In this document: piece after piece, positions 32,670-44,235 of the stretch
Position numbering within the stretch: position 1 is the first letter of the stretch
Layout of the letters: every line of letters starts with the position of its first letter
From: Dugong dugon
Taxonomy: Eukaryota; Chordata; Mammalia; Sirenia; Dugongidae
DNA length: 64,000 nt
Direction of reading: 5' to 3'
Assembly: GCA_030035585.1 (NCBI GenBank)
Contig: CM057481.1
Coordinates: 62,257,128 to 62,321,127 of the forward strand
Position numbers and translations under genes: made by a program
Notes under the pieces: generated by a model
What the model saw: only the letters and a program-made list of their open reading frames with translations
Told to the model about the DNA's origin: nothing
Database searches by the model: none

Positions 32670-33180
32670 TGTTTTATTGAATTGTGTCTCTCAAAAATGT
32701 GTGTCAACTTGGCTAGGCTGTGATTCCCAGTATTATGTGATTGTCTACCATTTTGTCATCTGATGTGATTTTCCTATGTGTTGTAAATCCTACCTCTATG
32801 ATGTTAATGAGGCAGGGTTAGAGGTAGTTATGTTAATGAGGCAGGACTCATTCTACAAGATTAGGTTGTGTTTTAAGTCAATCTCTTTTGAGATATGAAA
32901 GAGAGAACTGAGCAGAGAGACATGGGGACCTCATTACTACGAAGCAGGAAGAGCCAGGAGCTCACGTCCTTTGTACCTAGGGTCCCTGTGTTGAGAAGCT
33001 CCTTGACCAAGGGAAGATTGATGACAGGGAACTTTCCCCAGAGCTGACAGAGAGAGAAAGCCTTCCCCTGGAGCTGACACCCTGAATTTGGACTTCTAGC
33101 CTCCAAGACTGTGAGAAAATAAATTTCTCTTTGTTAAAGCCATCCACTTGTGATATTTCTATTCTAGATAACTTAGGGTG
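32670..33180 (+). mobile_element. MaLR-like solo LTR
   Basis: Starts TGTTTTATTGAATTGTGTCT and ends after GAGAAAATAAATTTCTCTTT (AATAAA at about 33,119) and GCCATCCACTTGTGATATTT. It is the plus-strand counterpart of the minus-strand LTR at 31.27 kb, and the shared CAATCTCTTTTGAGATATGA block is also seen reversed in the LTR at 0.6 kb. A short direct duplication (ATGTTAATGAGGCAGG) occurs at about 32,801 and 32,830. Confidence 0.7.
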
Positions 33181-33199
33181 TAGAAAACAGGAAAGAACA

Positions 33200-35211
33200 A
33201 CAGTCCTACCCTTATGACAACAAAAAAGTTAATTGCTGAACAATCTCCAAATTCACAACATTTCTTGAATCCATCAGAAGTTGAGGTCACAGGGCAATCA
33301 ACTAATTTATAACCCAAGGAAAGGCAGGAGTCCCTAAGGAGAGATGGGACGTGAATACTTGCTTACTTTCAGCAGATAGTTTGAGTTGCCTTGCAAGCCA
33401 GTTAGAAGAAATCAATTTAAATCTCACCATTGCACCTATGGGGAAGGAATAAGAAAGAAACCTCTCCCCTTGAAGGAGAGAGAGACCTAGAGTATATCTT
33501 GGGCTTAGACCATTAAAGATTCCCTGTCCTTGTGAGCAGGGAAGGATCACTGAGCAGTCCCCACTCCAAGATCTAGGGTCACAGACTTAAGACTTAGGCT
33601 GAATCAGAACCACAGATAATGTACCCTTCTGTCTCCCCCTCCCTTACCAGTCTAACAATCATGGAGTAACACACAAATCCATCTAGTAGTGCTGGGAGAT
33701 GGGAAAGAGTACATACGAGAACTTCTTTGAGGTGCAGGTGCAAAGAGAAGACCTACAGATGAGGGTGGAGAAGACGATAAGAAAACTCCTCTGGTAAACC
33801 AGCCCTAACCCTAAACACAAGGTAGCACTGAGGGATTTGAAGCCTGTGGTATTCCAAGAGTAACCATAGTGATAACAAAACCCCAACCCAGCTAAGCTTT
33901 TAACTAGTTTTATTGAAATCCTACTGTCCTCTCACCCACTGAAGACCTAACAAAAGAAGACATGAGCCCATTCCCAGGCATAAATCTATTTACCTCAGTC
34001 TCTTCTCTTTTACACAAGATGTCTGTCTTTAAACAAAAATTATAAGTTATACAAGAAGCAAGTAAAGTCAACACTCTATCAAAAAACAATCAACAGAACA
34101 ACACTCATACATGATGCAGAAGTTTGAACTATCAGCTATTTAAAATAACTATGATTAACATGCTAAAGCATCTAGCAGAAAATGTAGACAATATGATGAG
34201 ATAAGTAATTTCAGTAGAGAGATGGAAACTATAAGAGAAAAATCAAATGGAAATAAATGCTTAATGAGTTTATCAGTAGACTTGACACAGCTGAGGAAGG
34301 AGTAACTAGATTTAAACAGAAGTCAATAGAAATAACCCCAAGAGAAACACAAAGAGGAAAAAAAAAATGAAAAAGCAGACTAGGGCATTCAGGAACTGTG
34401 GAAAAACACCAGCGGCATAAAATATGAGTAACTGGAATGTGAGAAGAGAAGAGAGAGAGGCAGAAGAGATTTGGAGAGATAATAACTGAGAATTTTCCAA
34501 AATTAATGACAGGCACCAAACCACATATCCAAGAAACTCAGAGAAAACCAAGAAGGAAAGTACCCAAAACTCCCATACCTATACATAGCACATTCAAACT
34601 GCAGAAATTGAAAGATAAAGAGAAATCTTGAAGTCAGCCAGAGAAAAAAAAAGACACATTGTATACATAATATAAAAATATAAGAAGTACAATGTAAGAA
34701 TTACAACAGACCTCTTGCCAGCAACTATGCAAGCTGGAAGACCATGGAGGGACATCTTTATAGTACTGAATGAAAAAAGTCAAAACTGTCAGTCCAGAAT
34801 TCTGTACCTTGCAGAAATATTTTTTTTCAAAAATGAAGAAGAAATAGACTACTTCAAACAAAAATAGATAGAATTTATTTCCAGCAGAACTGCACTACAA
34901 TAAATGGTAAAAGAAGTTCTTTAAGTAGAAGGAATATGATTTCAGACAGAAAATAGGATTTACAATAAGAAATAAGGAGTTCTAGAAATGGTATAAATGA
35001 AGATAAATTCCTTTTTAAAAAAGTATTTTTAACTGCTCTAAAAGATAACTGACTAAAGCAAAGAAAATAGCAATATACTGTGTATTTATAGCATATGTGA
35101 CAACAGCAGCACAGGGACAGGAGAGAGGAATTGAGAGTGTTCTTAAGGTTCTTAAGCTACACATGTTGTAGTATAATATTATTTCAAAGTAGAATCTGAT
35201 TAATTAAAGGT
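33200..35211 (+). mobile_element. Old L1, 5'UTR and ORF1 part (L1-C, left half)
   Basis: The left part (33,200-33,940) is an old-L1-like leader. From about 34,260 it is ORF1-like: GACACAGCTGAGGAAGGA, then AATAACTGAGAATTTTCC (the TEN-FP motif), then AAGAAACTCAGAGAAAACC and GCAACTATGCAAGCTGGAAG. Frames are heavily broken. The element continues at 38,601 after the RTE insertion. The minus-strand frames at 34,229-34,861 are antisense shadows. Confidence 0.75.
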
Positions 35212-35637
35212 GTTGTTGTTGTTAGATGCCATCCAGTCAGTTCCAACTCATAGTGACCCTATATACAACAGAATGAAACACTGCCCAGTCCTGTGCCATC
35301 CTCACAATCATTACTGTTTGAGCCCATTGTTGTAGCCACTCTGTCAATCCATCTCATCGAGGGTCTTCCTCTTTTTTGCTGACCTTCTAATTTATCAAGC
35401 ATGATGTCCTTCTCCAGGGACTGGTCCATCTGGATAACACGTCCAAAGTAGATGAGACAAGTCTCACCATCCTCTCTTACAAGGAGCATTCTGATGACTC
35501 TACGTCTTCCAAGACAGATTTTTTCATTCTTCTGGCAGACCATGGTATAGTCACTATTTTTTGCCAACACCATGATTTAAATGCATAAGTTCTTCTTTAC
35601 TCCTCCTTATTCATCTTTCAGCTTTCCCATGCATATG

Positions 35638-35838
35638 CAAAACTCACTGCTATTGAGTTGATTTCAACTCATAGGCACCCTAAAAGACAGAGTTGAACTT
35701 CCCCGTAAGTTTTCCAAGACTGTAAATCTTCATGGAAACAGACTGCCACATCTTTCTCCCATGGAGTGGCTGGTAGGTTTGAACTACTGAACTTTCGAGT
35801 AGCATGTGAGCAATTTAATCACTGTGCCACCAGGGCTT
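35638..35838 (-). mobile_element. AfroSINE (long form) inside the RTE, with TSD
   Basis: Reversed AfroSINE with the longer middle segment (GGAAACAGACTGCCACATCT, TCTCCCATGGAGTGGCTGG) and the head GTGCCACCAGGGCTTC. The perfect 10-bp TSD CATGCATATG lies at 35,628-35,637 and 35,839-35,848, in the RTE reverse-transcriptase end. It is the third layer of a nest: old L1, then RTE, then SINE. Confidence 0.93.
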
Positions 35839-35849
35839 CATGCATATGA

Positions 35850-37330
35850 GGTGATTGAAAATACCATGGCTTGGGTCAGGTGCACCTTAGTACTCACAGT
35901 AACATTTTTTCTTTTTAACTCTTTAAAGAGGTCTTTTGTAGCAGATTTGCCCAATGCAATACGTTGTTTGATTTCTTGACTGCTGTTTCCATGGGCATTG
36001 AATGTAGATCCAAGTACAATGAAACCCTTGACCCTTCCTTTGTTTATCATGATGTTGCTTATTGGTCCAGTTGTGAGGATTTTTGTTTTCTTTATGCTGA
36101 GGCGTAATCCATACTGAAGGCTATAGTCTTTGATCGTCATCAGTAAGTACTTCAAGTCCTCTTCCCTTTCAGCAAGCAAGATTGGGTCATCTGCATATCA
36201 TAGGTTGTTAATGGATTTTCCTCCAACCTGATGCTGCATTCTTCTTCATATAGTGCACCTTCTCGAATTATTTGCTCAGCATACAGATTGAATAAGTATG
36301 GTGAAAGAATACAACCTTGATGCACAGTTTTCCTGACTTTAATCCAGGAAGTATGTCCTTGTTCTGTTTGAACACCTGCCTCTTGGTCTATGTACAATTT
36401 CTCCATGAGCTCAATTCAGTTTTCTGGAATTCCCATTCTTTTCAATGTTATCCATAATTTGTTATGATCCACACAGCCAAATGCCTTTGCATAGTCAATA
36501 AAGCACAGGTAAACATCTGCTTTTAGCCAGGATATACCTGATATCAGCAATGATATCCCTCATTCTACATCCTCTTATGAATCCAAGTTGATTTTCTGAC
36601 AGTTTCCTGCCAATGTACTGCTGCAACTGTTATTGAATTATCTTCAGCAAAATTTTACTTATGTGTGATATTAATGATATTGTTCAATAATTTCTGCATT
36701 CTGTTGGATCACCTTTCTTCGGAATGGGCACAAATACGGATCTCTTCCAACTGGTTGACCAGGTAACTGTCTTCTATAGTTCTCAGAATAGATGCATAAG
36801 TGCTTCCAATGTTGGATCTTTTTGTGGTATTCCGTCATTTCCTGGAGCTTTGTTTTTTCCCAATGCCTCCAGTATAGCTTGGACTTCTTCTGTCAATACC
36901 ATTGGTTTTCATCATACGCTACCTCCCAAAATGGTTGAATATCGATCAATTCTTTTGATACAATGGTTCTGTGTATTCTTTCCATCTTCTTCTGATGCTT
37001 CCTGTGTCATTTAATATTTTGCCAATAGAAGCCTTCAATATTGCAACTTGAGGCTTGAATTTTTTCTTCAGTTCTTTCAGTTTGAGAAATGCTGATTGTG
37101 TTCTTCCCTTTTGGTTTTCTAACTCCAAGTTTTTGCACATTTCATTATAAGGCTTTACTTTGTCTTCTCGAGCCACCCTTTGAAATCTTCTGTTCAGCTC
37201 TTTTACATCATCATTTCTTCCTTTTACTTTAGTTACTCTACATTCGAAAGCAAGTTCAGAGTCTCTTCTGACATCCATTCTGGTCTTTTATTTCTTTTCT
37301 GTCTTTTTAATGACCTTTTGCTTTCTTCAT
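35850..37330 (-). pseudogene. RTE reverse-transcriptase remnant
   Basis: This enzyme copies RTE (and probably AfroSINE) RNA at the nick. On the minus strand: linker SELAFECRVTKVKGRNDDVKE (37,278-36,946), then a broken N-terminal part. The core follows with QTEQGHTSWIKVRKTVHQGC and LSPYLFNLYAEQI (36,406-36,152), then YADD at about 36,190-36,201, the catalytic pair, in another frame. The C-terminal stretch (36,179-35,838) shows YGLRLSIKKTKIL. Several frameshifts and stops make it inactive. Confidence 0.88.
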
Positions 37331-37643
37331 GTATGATGTCCTTGATGTCGGTTCACAACTCATCTGGTCTTCAGTCATTAGTGTTCTATGCGTAAAATCT
37401 ATTCTTGAGATGGTCTCCAAATTCAGGTAGGATATACTCAAGGTTGTTCTTTGTCTCTTGTGGACTTGTTTTAATTTTCTTCAGCTTCAACTTGAACTTG
37501 CATATGAGCAATTGATGGTCTTTTCTGCAGTTGGCTCCTAACCTTTTTCTGACTGATGATACTGAGCTTCTCCATCATCTCTTTCCACAGATGTAGTTGC
37601 TTTGATTCCTTTATATTCCGTCTGGTGAGATCCATGTGTATAG

Positions 37644-38350
37644 TTACTGTTTATGTTGTTGAAAAAAGGTATTTGCAATGAATAAGTCGTTGGTCTTGCA
37701 TAATTCTATCATGCAATCTCTGGTGTTGTTTCTATCACTAAGGTCACATTTTCCAAATATTGATCCTTCTTCTTTGTTTCCAACATTCTCATTCCAATCA
37801 CCAGTAATTATCAATGCATCTTGATTACATGTTTCATAAATTTCAGACTGCAGAAGTTGGTAAAAATCTTCAATTTCTTCATTTTTGACATTAGTGGTTA
37901 ATGAGTAAATTTGAATAATAGTCATATTAACTGGTCTTCCTTGTAGGCATATAGATATTATCCTATTACTAACAGCATTGTTCTTTGGGATAGATCTTGA
38001 AATGTTCTTTTTGAAAATGAATGGGATACCATTTCCCTTCAATTTGTCATTCTTGGCATAGTAGACCATATGATTGTCTGATTCAAAATGCTAGTACCAG
38101 TCCTTTTTAGCTCACTAATGCCTAGGGTATCTATTTCATTTTTGACAACTTCCACTTTTCCTAGATTCATACCTTGTACATTCCACATTCCACTTATTAA
38201 TGGATGTTTGAAGCTGTTTCTTCTCATTTTGAGTGGTGCTACATCAGCAAATGAAAGTCTTGAAAGCTTTACTCCATCTAAGTCATTTAAGTTGACTCTA
38301 CTTTGAGGAGGGAGCTCTTCCCCAGTCATATTTGAAGTGCCTTCCAACAT
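37644..38350 (-). pseudogene. RTE endonuclease remnant
   Basis: EEP-fold endonuclease of the RTE. Two overlapping frames: 38,350-38,039 holds the start (SGMWNVQGMNLGKVEVVK, and GISELKRTG with the catalytic Glu). Frame 38,069-37,644 (141 codons, one of the longest genuine frames here) holds RIISICLQGRPVNMTIIQIY and the GDWN motif at 37,791-37,802. Only one frame shift separates them, so this is the best preserved endonuclease in the window. Stops further on prevent a working polyprotein. Confidence 0.88.
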
Positions 38351-38600
38351 AAGTGGCTCATCTTTGGCACTTTATCAGACAATGTTCTGCTGTTATTCAT
38401 AAGGTTTACACTGTCCAGTTGTTTTGAAGTAGATCACCAGGTTCTTCTTCCTAGTCTGCCTTTGTCTGGAAGCTCTGCAGAAACTTGTCCACTATGGGTG
38501 GCCCTGCTGGTGTTTGAAATACCGGTGGCACAGCTTCCAGCATTACAGCAATATGCAAGCCACCATCGTATGACAAACTGACAAATGAATGGTGGTATAT

Positions 38601-39045
38601 ATATATAGCAAATCTTAGGAGAACCATAGAAAAATACAAAGGGAAGTATAAAGTATAAGCCAATAGTGAAGAAAAACTAATCATAAAACAATATCAATCC
38701 AAAATAAGGCAGAAAAAAGGAAAAAAAAAAAAAAAGAAAGAAGAACATATGGAACAAATAGAAAACAAATACTAAGATGGTAGACATTAATCCAAATGTT
38801 TAGATAACTATATTAAATTTAAATGGCCTAAACACATCAATTAAAAGACAGCAATTGTCAGAGTGGATAAAAAAGCATGTCCCAAGTACATACTATCTGC
38901 AAGAAAACCACATTAAACATAAAAGATAGATAAAAAGTTAAAAGCATGGTAAAATAAACCATGAAAACACTAAACAAAAGAACTGGTGTGGCTGTATTAA
39001 TTCAGAAACAGTAGATTTTATAACTTTATAACAATGACTATTACT
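38601..39045 (+). mobile_element. Old L1, start of ORF2 (L1-C, right half)
   Basis: Continues the L1 interrupted at 35,211: an A-rich inter-ORF region, then AACTATATTAAATTTAAATGG (the TVNVNGL-like start of the endonuclease). Next come ATCAATTAAAAGACAGCAAT and CAGAAACAGTAGATTT. The coding sense is lost. The element ends or fades by about 39,045. Confidence 0.75.
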
Positions 39046-39710
39046 AGCTGTAAGACAAGTTGATTTATAGTCTTTTTGAAGCCTGGACTTATAGGCTGGA
39101 CTTTGATTTAGAGTTTTGTGAACACAACCTAATTTAGGGAAACAAGGGAGTGGCAGGTTACCCTGCTCTAGGCATTAGCATCATAACATTAAAGTACTCC
39201 TGACTGAGGACGTGTTGTGTCCATTGCGCTGGGAAGCATTAGACAATAAGATATGAGAAAATGCAATTTTTGTAAACTGAATTGTTAAAAATGCATGGGG
39301 GCTTCATTATTAAAAAACACTTCTTTAAAAATTAAAATACCTTCTTTTGATAAAATAATTATTTATTGGGGGCAAGTTATCTATTTATATATTTAAATCT
39401 GGTTTCTTAAAGAGGTGTACTCCTGATGCTGAATTTGCATTAATTGATTTTACCTACTCCATTCCCAGTAGAGATGACAATGATGATTATATTATTTTGC
39501 TGAGGAGACTTCCTTCTGAAAATATGTCTCATTTTTCTATTGTTGACAGTGCATGGGGCTAAGGTAGGTTACGGTAGGTGCTATCATTCTAATTTCTCAG
39601 GTAAAGAAGTGAAAAACCAGAGAGGGCAAACAGAGAAACTGGAGTTTAATCCATTTTTCTCCATCATGCAGCTGAAAGGATTTCCCTATGAAGCTTAAAA
39701 AGTCTGGGAG
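39046..39710. other. Unassigned DNA
   Basis: No recognisable repeat or gene in this AT-rich stretch. Confidence 0.4.
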
Positions 39711-39890
39711 TTGTTTTATATATATATAAAAACACAACATTCTGTACGTGTATAATTAAGTGACACCAATAACATTAATTATGTTGTGCAGCCACCACCA
39801 GTATCCATTGCCAAGTGTCCCATCACCATAAACAGATGCTGAACGCTTCCTAAACAACGACTCCCTCCTCCTGCTTCAAGTCTGGGAGCT
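39711..39890 (-). mobile_element. Old L1 3'-end fragment
   Basis: TTTTATATATATATAAAAAC, TAATTATGTTGTGCAGCC and TATCCATTGCCAAGTGTCC match the reversed 3' end of old L1. Possibly the same element as 40.70-41.22 kb, separated by about 800 bp of other sequence. Confidence 0.65.
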
Positions 39891-40699
39891 CTTGATGTAT
39901 GAGTTTTTCAGATTGGAGTCTGGAGCAACCCACCCAGCTCGATGGCAAAGTGAGCTAATAAGACAATGGATTTGAATGTGCTTCCAGGATATTTATTCCT
40001 GTGTGTCTAGAGGAATGTGGCAAAGGGAGTGGTTCAGCAGATTCGACATAATTAACTTGACAAGTGGACACTAACAAATCAGCAACTATCCTTTGCATCC
40101 AGAGTCCCTGCTCCCCTTTCCTACCACTTTCTTCCTCTTTAATAAACGATGTTCATTGATTCCAACAGAGCCCCCATGTGATGAAGCCCAGGGCTCTCCT
40201 CCACCAGAGTGAATCACCAAAAGAAGGGAACACTTGGAGCATAACTCAATGAGGAGCAAGTCTTTTAAACTTTTATAAGGGTAACAACAAGTTTTGCAAC
40301 ATTTTAAAAGATGGATGACAAGTAAAATCTTGCTCTCTAAAGACTTCTATGGTGTTAGAGGTGTATTTTGTAGTCCGAAAAGAGGCTCATAGGCTGGAAA
40401 AGTTGTCAAGAAATCATTTAGTTTAGCTCCCATTACAATTATATTTCAAGTTTTCAGCCACAAAATAGCTTTTGCTCTGAGAATTGGTTGCAGTTTCAGC
40501 CCTTTTTATTACTCTCCTTGCAATATATACATGTTGTCTAGGAGGATATACTAATATAGGATCATCTTCTTGTGAACCAGTTAATACAGTTACAAATTCT
40601 GACTTATTTTCTTTAAGATGTCATCAGTTAAACAACTTAATTTAGCATATAGATTCCAAAATTCTAAGCATGATTTACCTTACAACAATATAAGGAAAG
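39891..40699. other. Unassigned DNA between two old L1 pieces
   Basis: If the flanking pieces are one L1, this stretch is an insertion. I recognise no family in it and see no coding signal. Confidence 0.35.
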
Positions 40700-41220
40700 T
40701 TATTATTCTTATACAGTATTTGTCATTTTGTGACTGGCTGATTTTACTCAACATAATGTTTGCAAAGTTCATCATGTTGTAGCATGTATCACAACTGCAT
40801 TTCTCTTTATGGCTGAGTAATATTCCATTGTATGTATGTATCACCTTTAATTTATCCATTCATCTGTTAATGGACATTTAGGCTGTTGCTGTCTGTCGGC
40901 TATTATGAATAGTACTACAATGAACATTGCATTTACACATACTTGTTTGTGTTCCTGCTTTCAATTCTTTTAGGCATATACCTAGGAGTGGAATTTCAGG
41001 ATCGTATGGTAATTCTATGTTTAACTCTTTGAGGAAACACTAAACTGTTTTCCATAGTGGCTGTACTATTTTGCAATTTCACCAGCAATGTATGAGGGTT
41101 CCAGTTTCTCTACATCCTCACTAACACCTATTGTTTTCCATTTTTTAAAAAAATCATTGCTGTCTTAGTGTGGTTAATGTAATATCTCATTGCGGCTTTG
41201 ATTTATATTTCCTTGTATGG
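40700..41220 (-). mobile_element. Old L1 3' region
   Basis: Very typical reversed old-L1 landmarks: TTCATCATGTTGTAGCATGT, GAGTAATATTCCATTGTATG, TTATCCATTCATCTGTTAAT, TAGGAGTGGAATTTCAGGAT and GGTTCCAGTTTCTCTACATC. Confidence 0.88.
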
Positions 41221-41504
41221 TGGGAGGTAGAGAACAAAATTCATTGTGTCCTCTGCAGGTATTCAATTGATTGGACAGTTTTTCATGGCAAAGATCAATT
41301 ATTTCCTCACTGAATTCCAGTGGCACAGTTGTTGTAAATTAGTTGATTGTATAAGTGTGGGTCTTTTTCTAGACTTTCTATTCTGTCCCATTGAATGATT
41401 CATCTGCTCTTTTACAAGGAAGGGTTTAGCTTTTAGTGCAGTGTTTAACAATATACTTTCCAGGGTCTGCATATGATAAAGTTTGAGGAGCACTGCTGTA
41501 TTCA

Positions 41505-41665
41505 CTAGTCCAATGCTTCTCAAATCTGACCAGATTTCAGAATAATCTGTGGAGATTTTGTAAAATATGCATGCCCAGGTCCACCACCAGAGATTCAGAT
41601 TCTGCAATTCCTAAAATCTCCCCATGTAATTCTGATGATTGTCCAAGTTTGGGAATCACTTCTGT
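41505..41665 (+). mobile_element. MER5A-like hAT MITE
   Basis: CCAATGCTTCTCAAATCTGA, CATGCCCAGGTCCACCACCA, GATTCAGATTCTGCAATTCC and TGTAATTCTGATGATTGTCC occur in MER5A order. Non-coding DNA transposon relic. Confidence 0.75.
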
Positions 41666-41699
41666 AGGCAACACTCCGTCCCATGTGAGGTAGTTCTCA

Positions 41700-41858
41700 C
41701 TGGCTTATAAGATGCAAGAGGTAGAACGGGAGTTTAGGAATAATCGACCTCAACTCTCTCACTTTAAGATGAAGAACTTGAAGCTTAGAGAAAGGAAACA
41801 AATTTTCCAAATTATAAAGTGACTCAACGGCAGAGTTAGCACTTGAATCAGTTTCTTG
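41700..41858 (-). mobile_element. MIR-like relic, reversed
   Basis: ACTTTAAGATGAAGAACTTG, AGAGAAAGGAAACAAATTTTCC and AACGGCAGAGTTAGCACTTG resemble the reversed MIR core. Weakly conserved. Confidence 0.45.
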
Positions 41859-41954
41859 ACTATCATTTATTTGTTCATTAGCTCTTGCATTCAATCATTT
41901 ATGTTTTCACTTTCTCATTCATTGAAAGATCATGTTTTGCCTAGTACTATTATG

Positions 41955-42005
41955 CAGCCACCATGAGTTGAAATCAACTCAATGCTAACTGGTCTTTTTT
42001 CTTTA
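41955..42005 (+). mobile_element. AfroSINE 3'-end fragment
   Basis: CACCATGAGTTGAAATCAAC then TCAATGCTAACTGG and a T-rich tail: the last 50 bp of an AfroSINE, 5'-truncated, inside the L2 relic. Confidence 0.7.
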
Positions 42006-42905
42006 TAACTATGATAGGGACTGGACTGGAGTCATACAGATAAAAATACACGGTCCTTGAGTTGAAGAAGCTGGCAGTCTTGTGGGAAGATAGGCATCCC
42101 AACAAACAACTTCAGTATAACTATATTAAGTACTATAACAAGGCATGTTCAGATTATAGTGGAGTCATATAAAGAAAAACTCACTTAAGTCCACCTAAGG
42201 TAGTCAAGATGAGCTTGTGAAGGGAGAGCATTTGGGAAGAGAGTTGGAGTGTGAGTCTGAGTTTCTCTGGAAGACACATGAAGGGAGGGCATTTCAGGCA
42301 GAGGTGTCAGTCTGAACAGAGGCATGAGAGGACACAAAAAGTTTGGAGAAGTGTGCCAAGTTCAGTATTCCTGGAGAGTACAGCCTGAGCTGGGAAAAGC
42401 GATAGATTAGACTTGAGATGTAGATAGAACCCAAGTTGTAAAGGTCTTGCATACCATAAAAGAGCTTAGGTCTTACACTGACACTGATAGGGAATCAGTA
42501 AAGACCTTTAAAAAGAAGAAAACTGATCTAATTTCTGGCAGAAAGATCATTCTGGTGTGAAGGATACGTTGAAATAAGGAGACAGTAAAGACAGGGAAAT
42601 GAGGAAAGATGTGAAAACTTGTGTGAAAGTGAATGATTAAACCAGGGTCCCAGAAGTGTGGATGGAGAGGAAAGGCAAGAGAAGATATAAAGGGGTAGAG
42701 TCTCTGGGACCTGATGATTGATGACATTTGGGTGAAAGAGAGGGAGAAAGTTAGGATATCATTTAGTTCTTTGGCTTAAGAAATGGAATATATGGTGGTG
42801 CCATTCATTGGGACAGGAAGTTCAGAAAATGGAGCATTTTGGGGGAGAGGTAAGAGGATGAGCTTGTTCTTGGATGTTAAATTTGAGGCACCTGTGGATC
42901 AGGCA

Positions 42906-43121
42906 AGAACCCTGGTGGTGCAGTGGTTAAAGCACTTGGCTGTTAACTGGAAGGTCAGCAGTTCAAACCCACCATCAACTCTGCAGGAGAAAGATGTGGT
43001 AGTCTGCTTCGGTAAAGACTACAGCCTTGGAAACCCTATGGGGCAGTTCTACTCTTTATTATAGGGTTGCTATGAGTTGGAATCAACTCAACAGCAGTGG
43101 GGTTTTTTTTTCTTTTTTTTT
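42906..43121 (+). mobile_element. AfroSINE (long form) inside L2
   Basis: Starts GAACCCTGGTGGTGCAGTGG, with GCAGTTCAAACCCACC (B-box region), the longer middle block GCAGGAGAAAGATGTGGTAG, CCTTGGAAACCCTATGGGGC and the end GAATCAACTCAACAGCAGTG with a T-rich tail. The flanks GGATCAGGCA and GGGTCAAGCA suggest an eroded TSD. Confidence 0.88.
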
Positions 43122-43170
43122 GTGGGTCAAGCAGATGGAGATGTCATCTGGAGTTTTTGAAAGAGAATTG

Positions 43171-43498
43171 GGCTGCAATGATGGACTAGTAATGTAATCA
43201 TAGCCTTGGAATAACTTCGCTATTTAATAATTTAAAATAACTTAACATTGCAAACTTACAACATTTTTTTCCCCACACACATAATGGCTGTGTTTTAATA
43301 TAAAAGAGGATGATGTGGCGAAGAAATGTAACTACCCAGTAACTTCAAAGATTGTTTTTAAGCAACAAAGGAAAGTAACAATTTTCTAGTACTAAAATGA
43401 TAAATGACAAATTAATTAATGACTTTAAATATGGTTTCTCTCCATGAAACTATTACACCACTGTGTTACAAATGAAGGCTTGGTAACAACATACATGA
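43171..43498. other. Unassigned spacer
   Basis: About 330 bp without a recognisable feature. Confidence 0.4.
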
Positions 43499-44087
43499 TG
43501 TGAAGGGTGAAAGTCAAGTGTGCCACCTCATTATTTCCGAGACCAGCTAGGGACAGAAAAGGCCTTAAACAACAAGTTGTCAGTTAAAAATTTTTCTAGA
43601 AGAAGAATGGTGTCAACCACAAAACACTGTTTACCTCCCTCGTGGTTAAAGTTTAAGCTGCTTCCTCCTAATCTGCTCGCTTGCAGCTGTCTTTCAGATC
43701 AACCAATTAAAACTAGAATCCTGGGCATGCGCGGTAAGAGACCAGGTTTACCGCCAGATGGCCCCAACCTACAATAAGTATTGGCTAGGAGCCAAAAGAC
43801 CCATGCCAAGGAACTAAAATCACCAGACATATGTCATCAAGCGGTGACTGAGACCATTTCAGAAGCAAGATGTGTGTCAGCCACTTCCGTGCCAAATCCT
43901 AGCTTGACCCCTCTATGAATATGTATGAAATTAATGAATATGTATGACTTCCCCTTTCCCAAGTAGTACAAAACTTTTTCTAGCCCTTTGTTCAGGGAGA
44001 GAATGCTTTGGGACTGATCCCCCGTCTCCTTACTTGCTGCTAGTAATAAATTGTGCCTTGCTTTAAATCTGCTTGATTCTTAGTTAT
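43499..44087 (+). mobile_element. ERV1-like solo LTR
   Basis: Starts TGTGAAGGGTGAAAGTCAAG and ends with an LTR-like R/U5: TTCAGGGAGAGAATGCTTTG, CTGATCCCCCGTCTCCTTAC and GCTAGTAATAAATTGTGCC (AATAAA at about 44,045). A local direct repeat ATGAATATGTATGA occurs twice around 43,915-43,948. The right border is obscured by L1 3' copies. No internal sequence is attached. It is unrelated to the LTR of the ERV at 47.3 kb. Confidence 0.6.
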
Positions 44088-44235
44088 TCTTTTTTGTTTG
44101 TTTGTTTTAATTGTCTTTAGATGAAGGTTTACAGAACAAATAGTTTCTCATTAAACAGTCAGTACACATATTGTTTTATGACATTGGTTAACAACACCAT
44201 GACATGTCAACACTCTCCCTTCTTGACCTTGGAGG
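44088..44235 (-). mobile_element. L1 3'-end fragment
   Basis: After a TTTGTTTGTTTG start, it reads TTGTCTTTAGATGAAGG and CATTAAACAGTCAGTACACA to CTTCTTGACCTTGG: the last 140 bp of the local L1 3'UTR, on the minus strand. Confidence 0.75.

Larger units (their letters stand above)
35212..38600 (-). mobile_element. RTE-type LINE, nearly full length, inserted in an old L1
   Basis: The 3' end lies at 35,212 (GTTGTTGTTGTTAGATGCC) and the 5' end near 38,596 (ACTGACAAATGAATGGTGG). Removing the AfroSINE at 35,638-35,838 leaves about 3.2 kb, the same as the copy at 59.4-62.5 kb. The order on the minus strand is 5'UTR, endonuclease (38,350-37,644), linker (37,278-36,946), reverse transcriptase (to about 35,850) and 3' tail. 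It splits the old L1, showing RTE activity after that L1 died. Confidence 0.92.
41860..43170 (-). mobile_element. L2 LINE 3' region, long, interrupted by SINEs
   Basis: About 1.1 kb of reversed L2 3' sequence: TTATTTGTTCATTAG, ATACACGGTCCTTGAGTTGA, GAGGGCATTTCAGGCAGAGG, GTAAAGGTCTTGCATACCAT, AAGATCATTCTGGTGTGAAG, TGGTGGTGCCATTCATTGGG, GAGGCACCTGTGGATCAGG and, after the SINE, GATGGAGATGTCATCTGGAG. A SINE fragment (41,955-42,005) and an AfroSINE (42,906-43,121) sit inside. It gives a dated background against which the SINEs are clearly later. Confidence 0.72.

Noticed and set aside
33795-33820. Interstitial telomere repeat
   Set aside because: Only two CCCTAA-like units (CCCTAACCCTAA); too short to mean anything.
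37644-38350. Active RTE endonuclease gene
   Set aside because: The 141-codon frame is long, but the domain is split by a frameshift and the downstream reverse transcriptase is broken.
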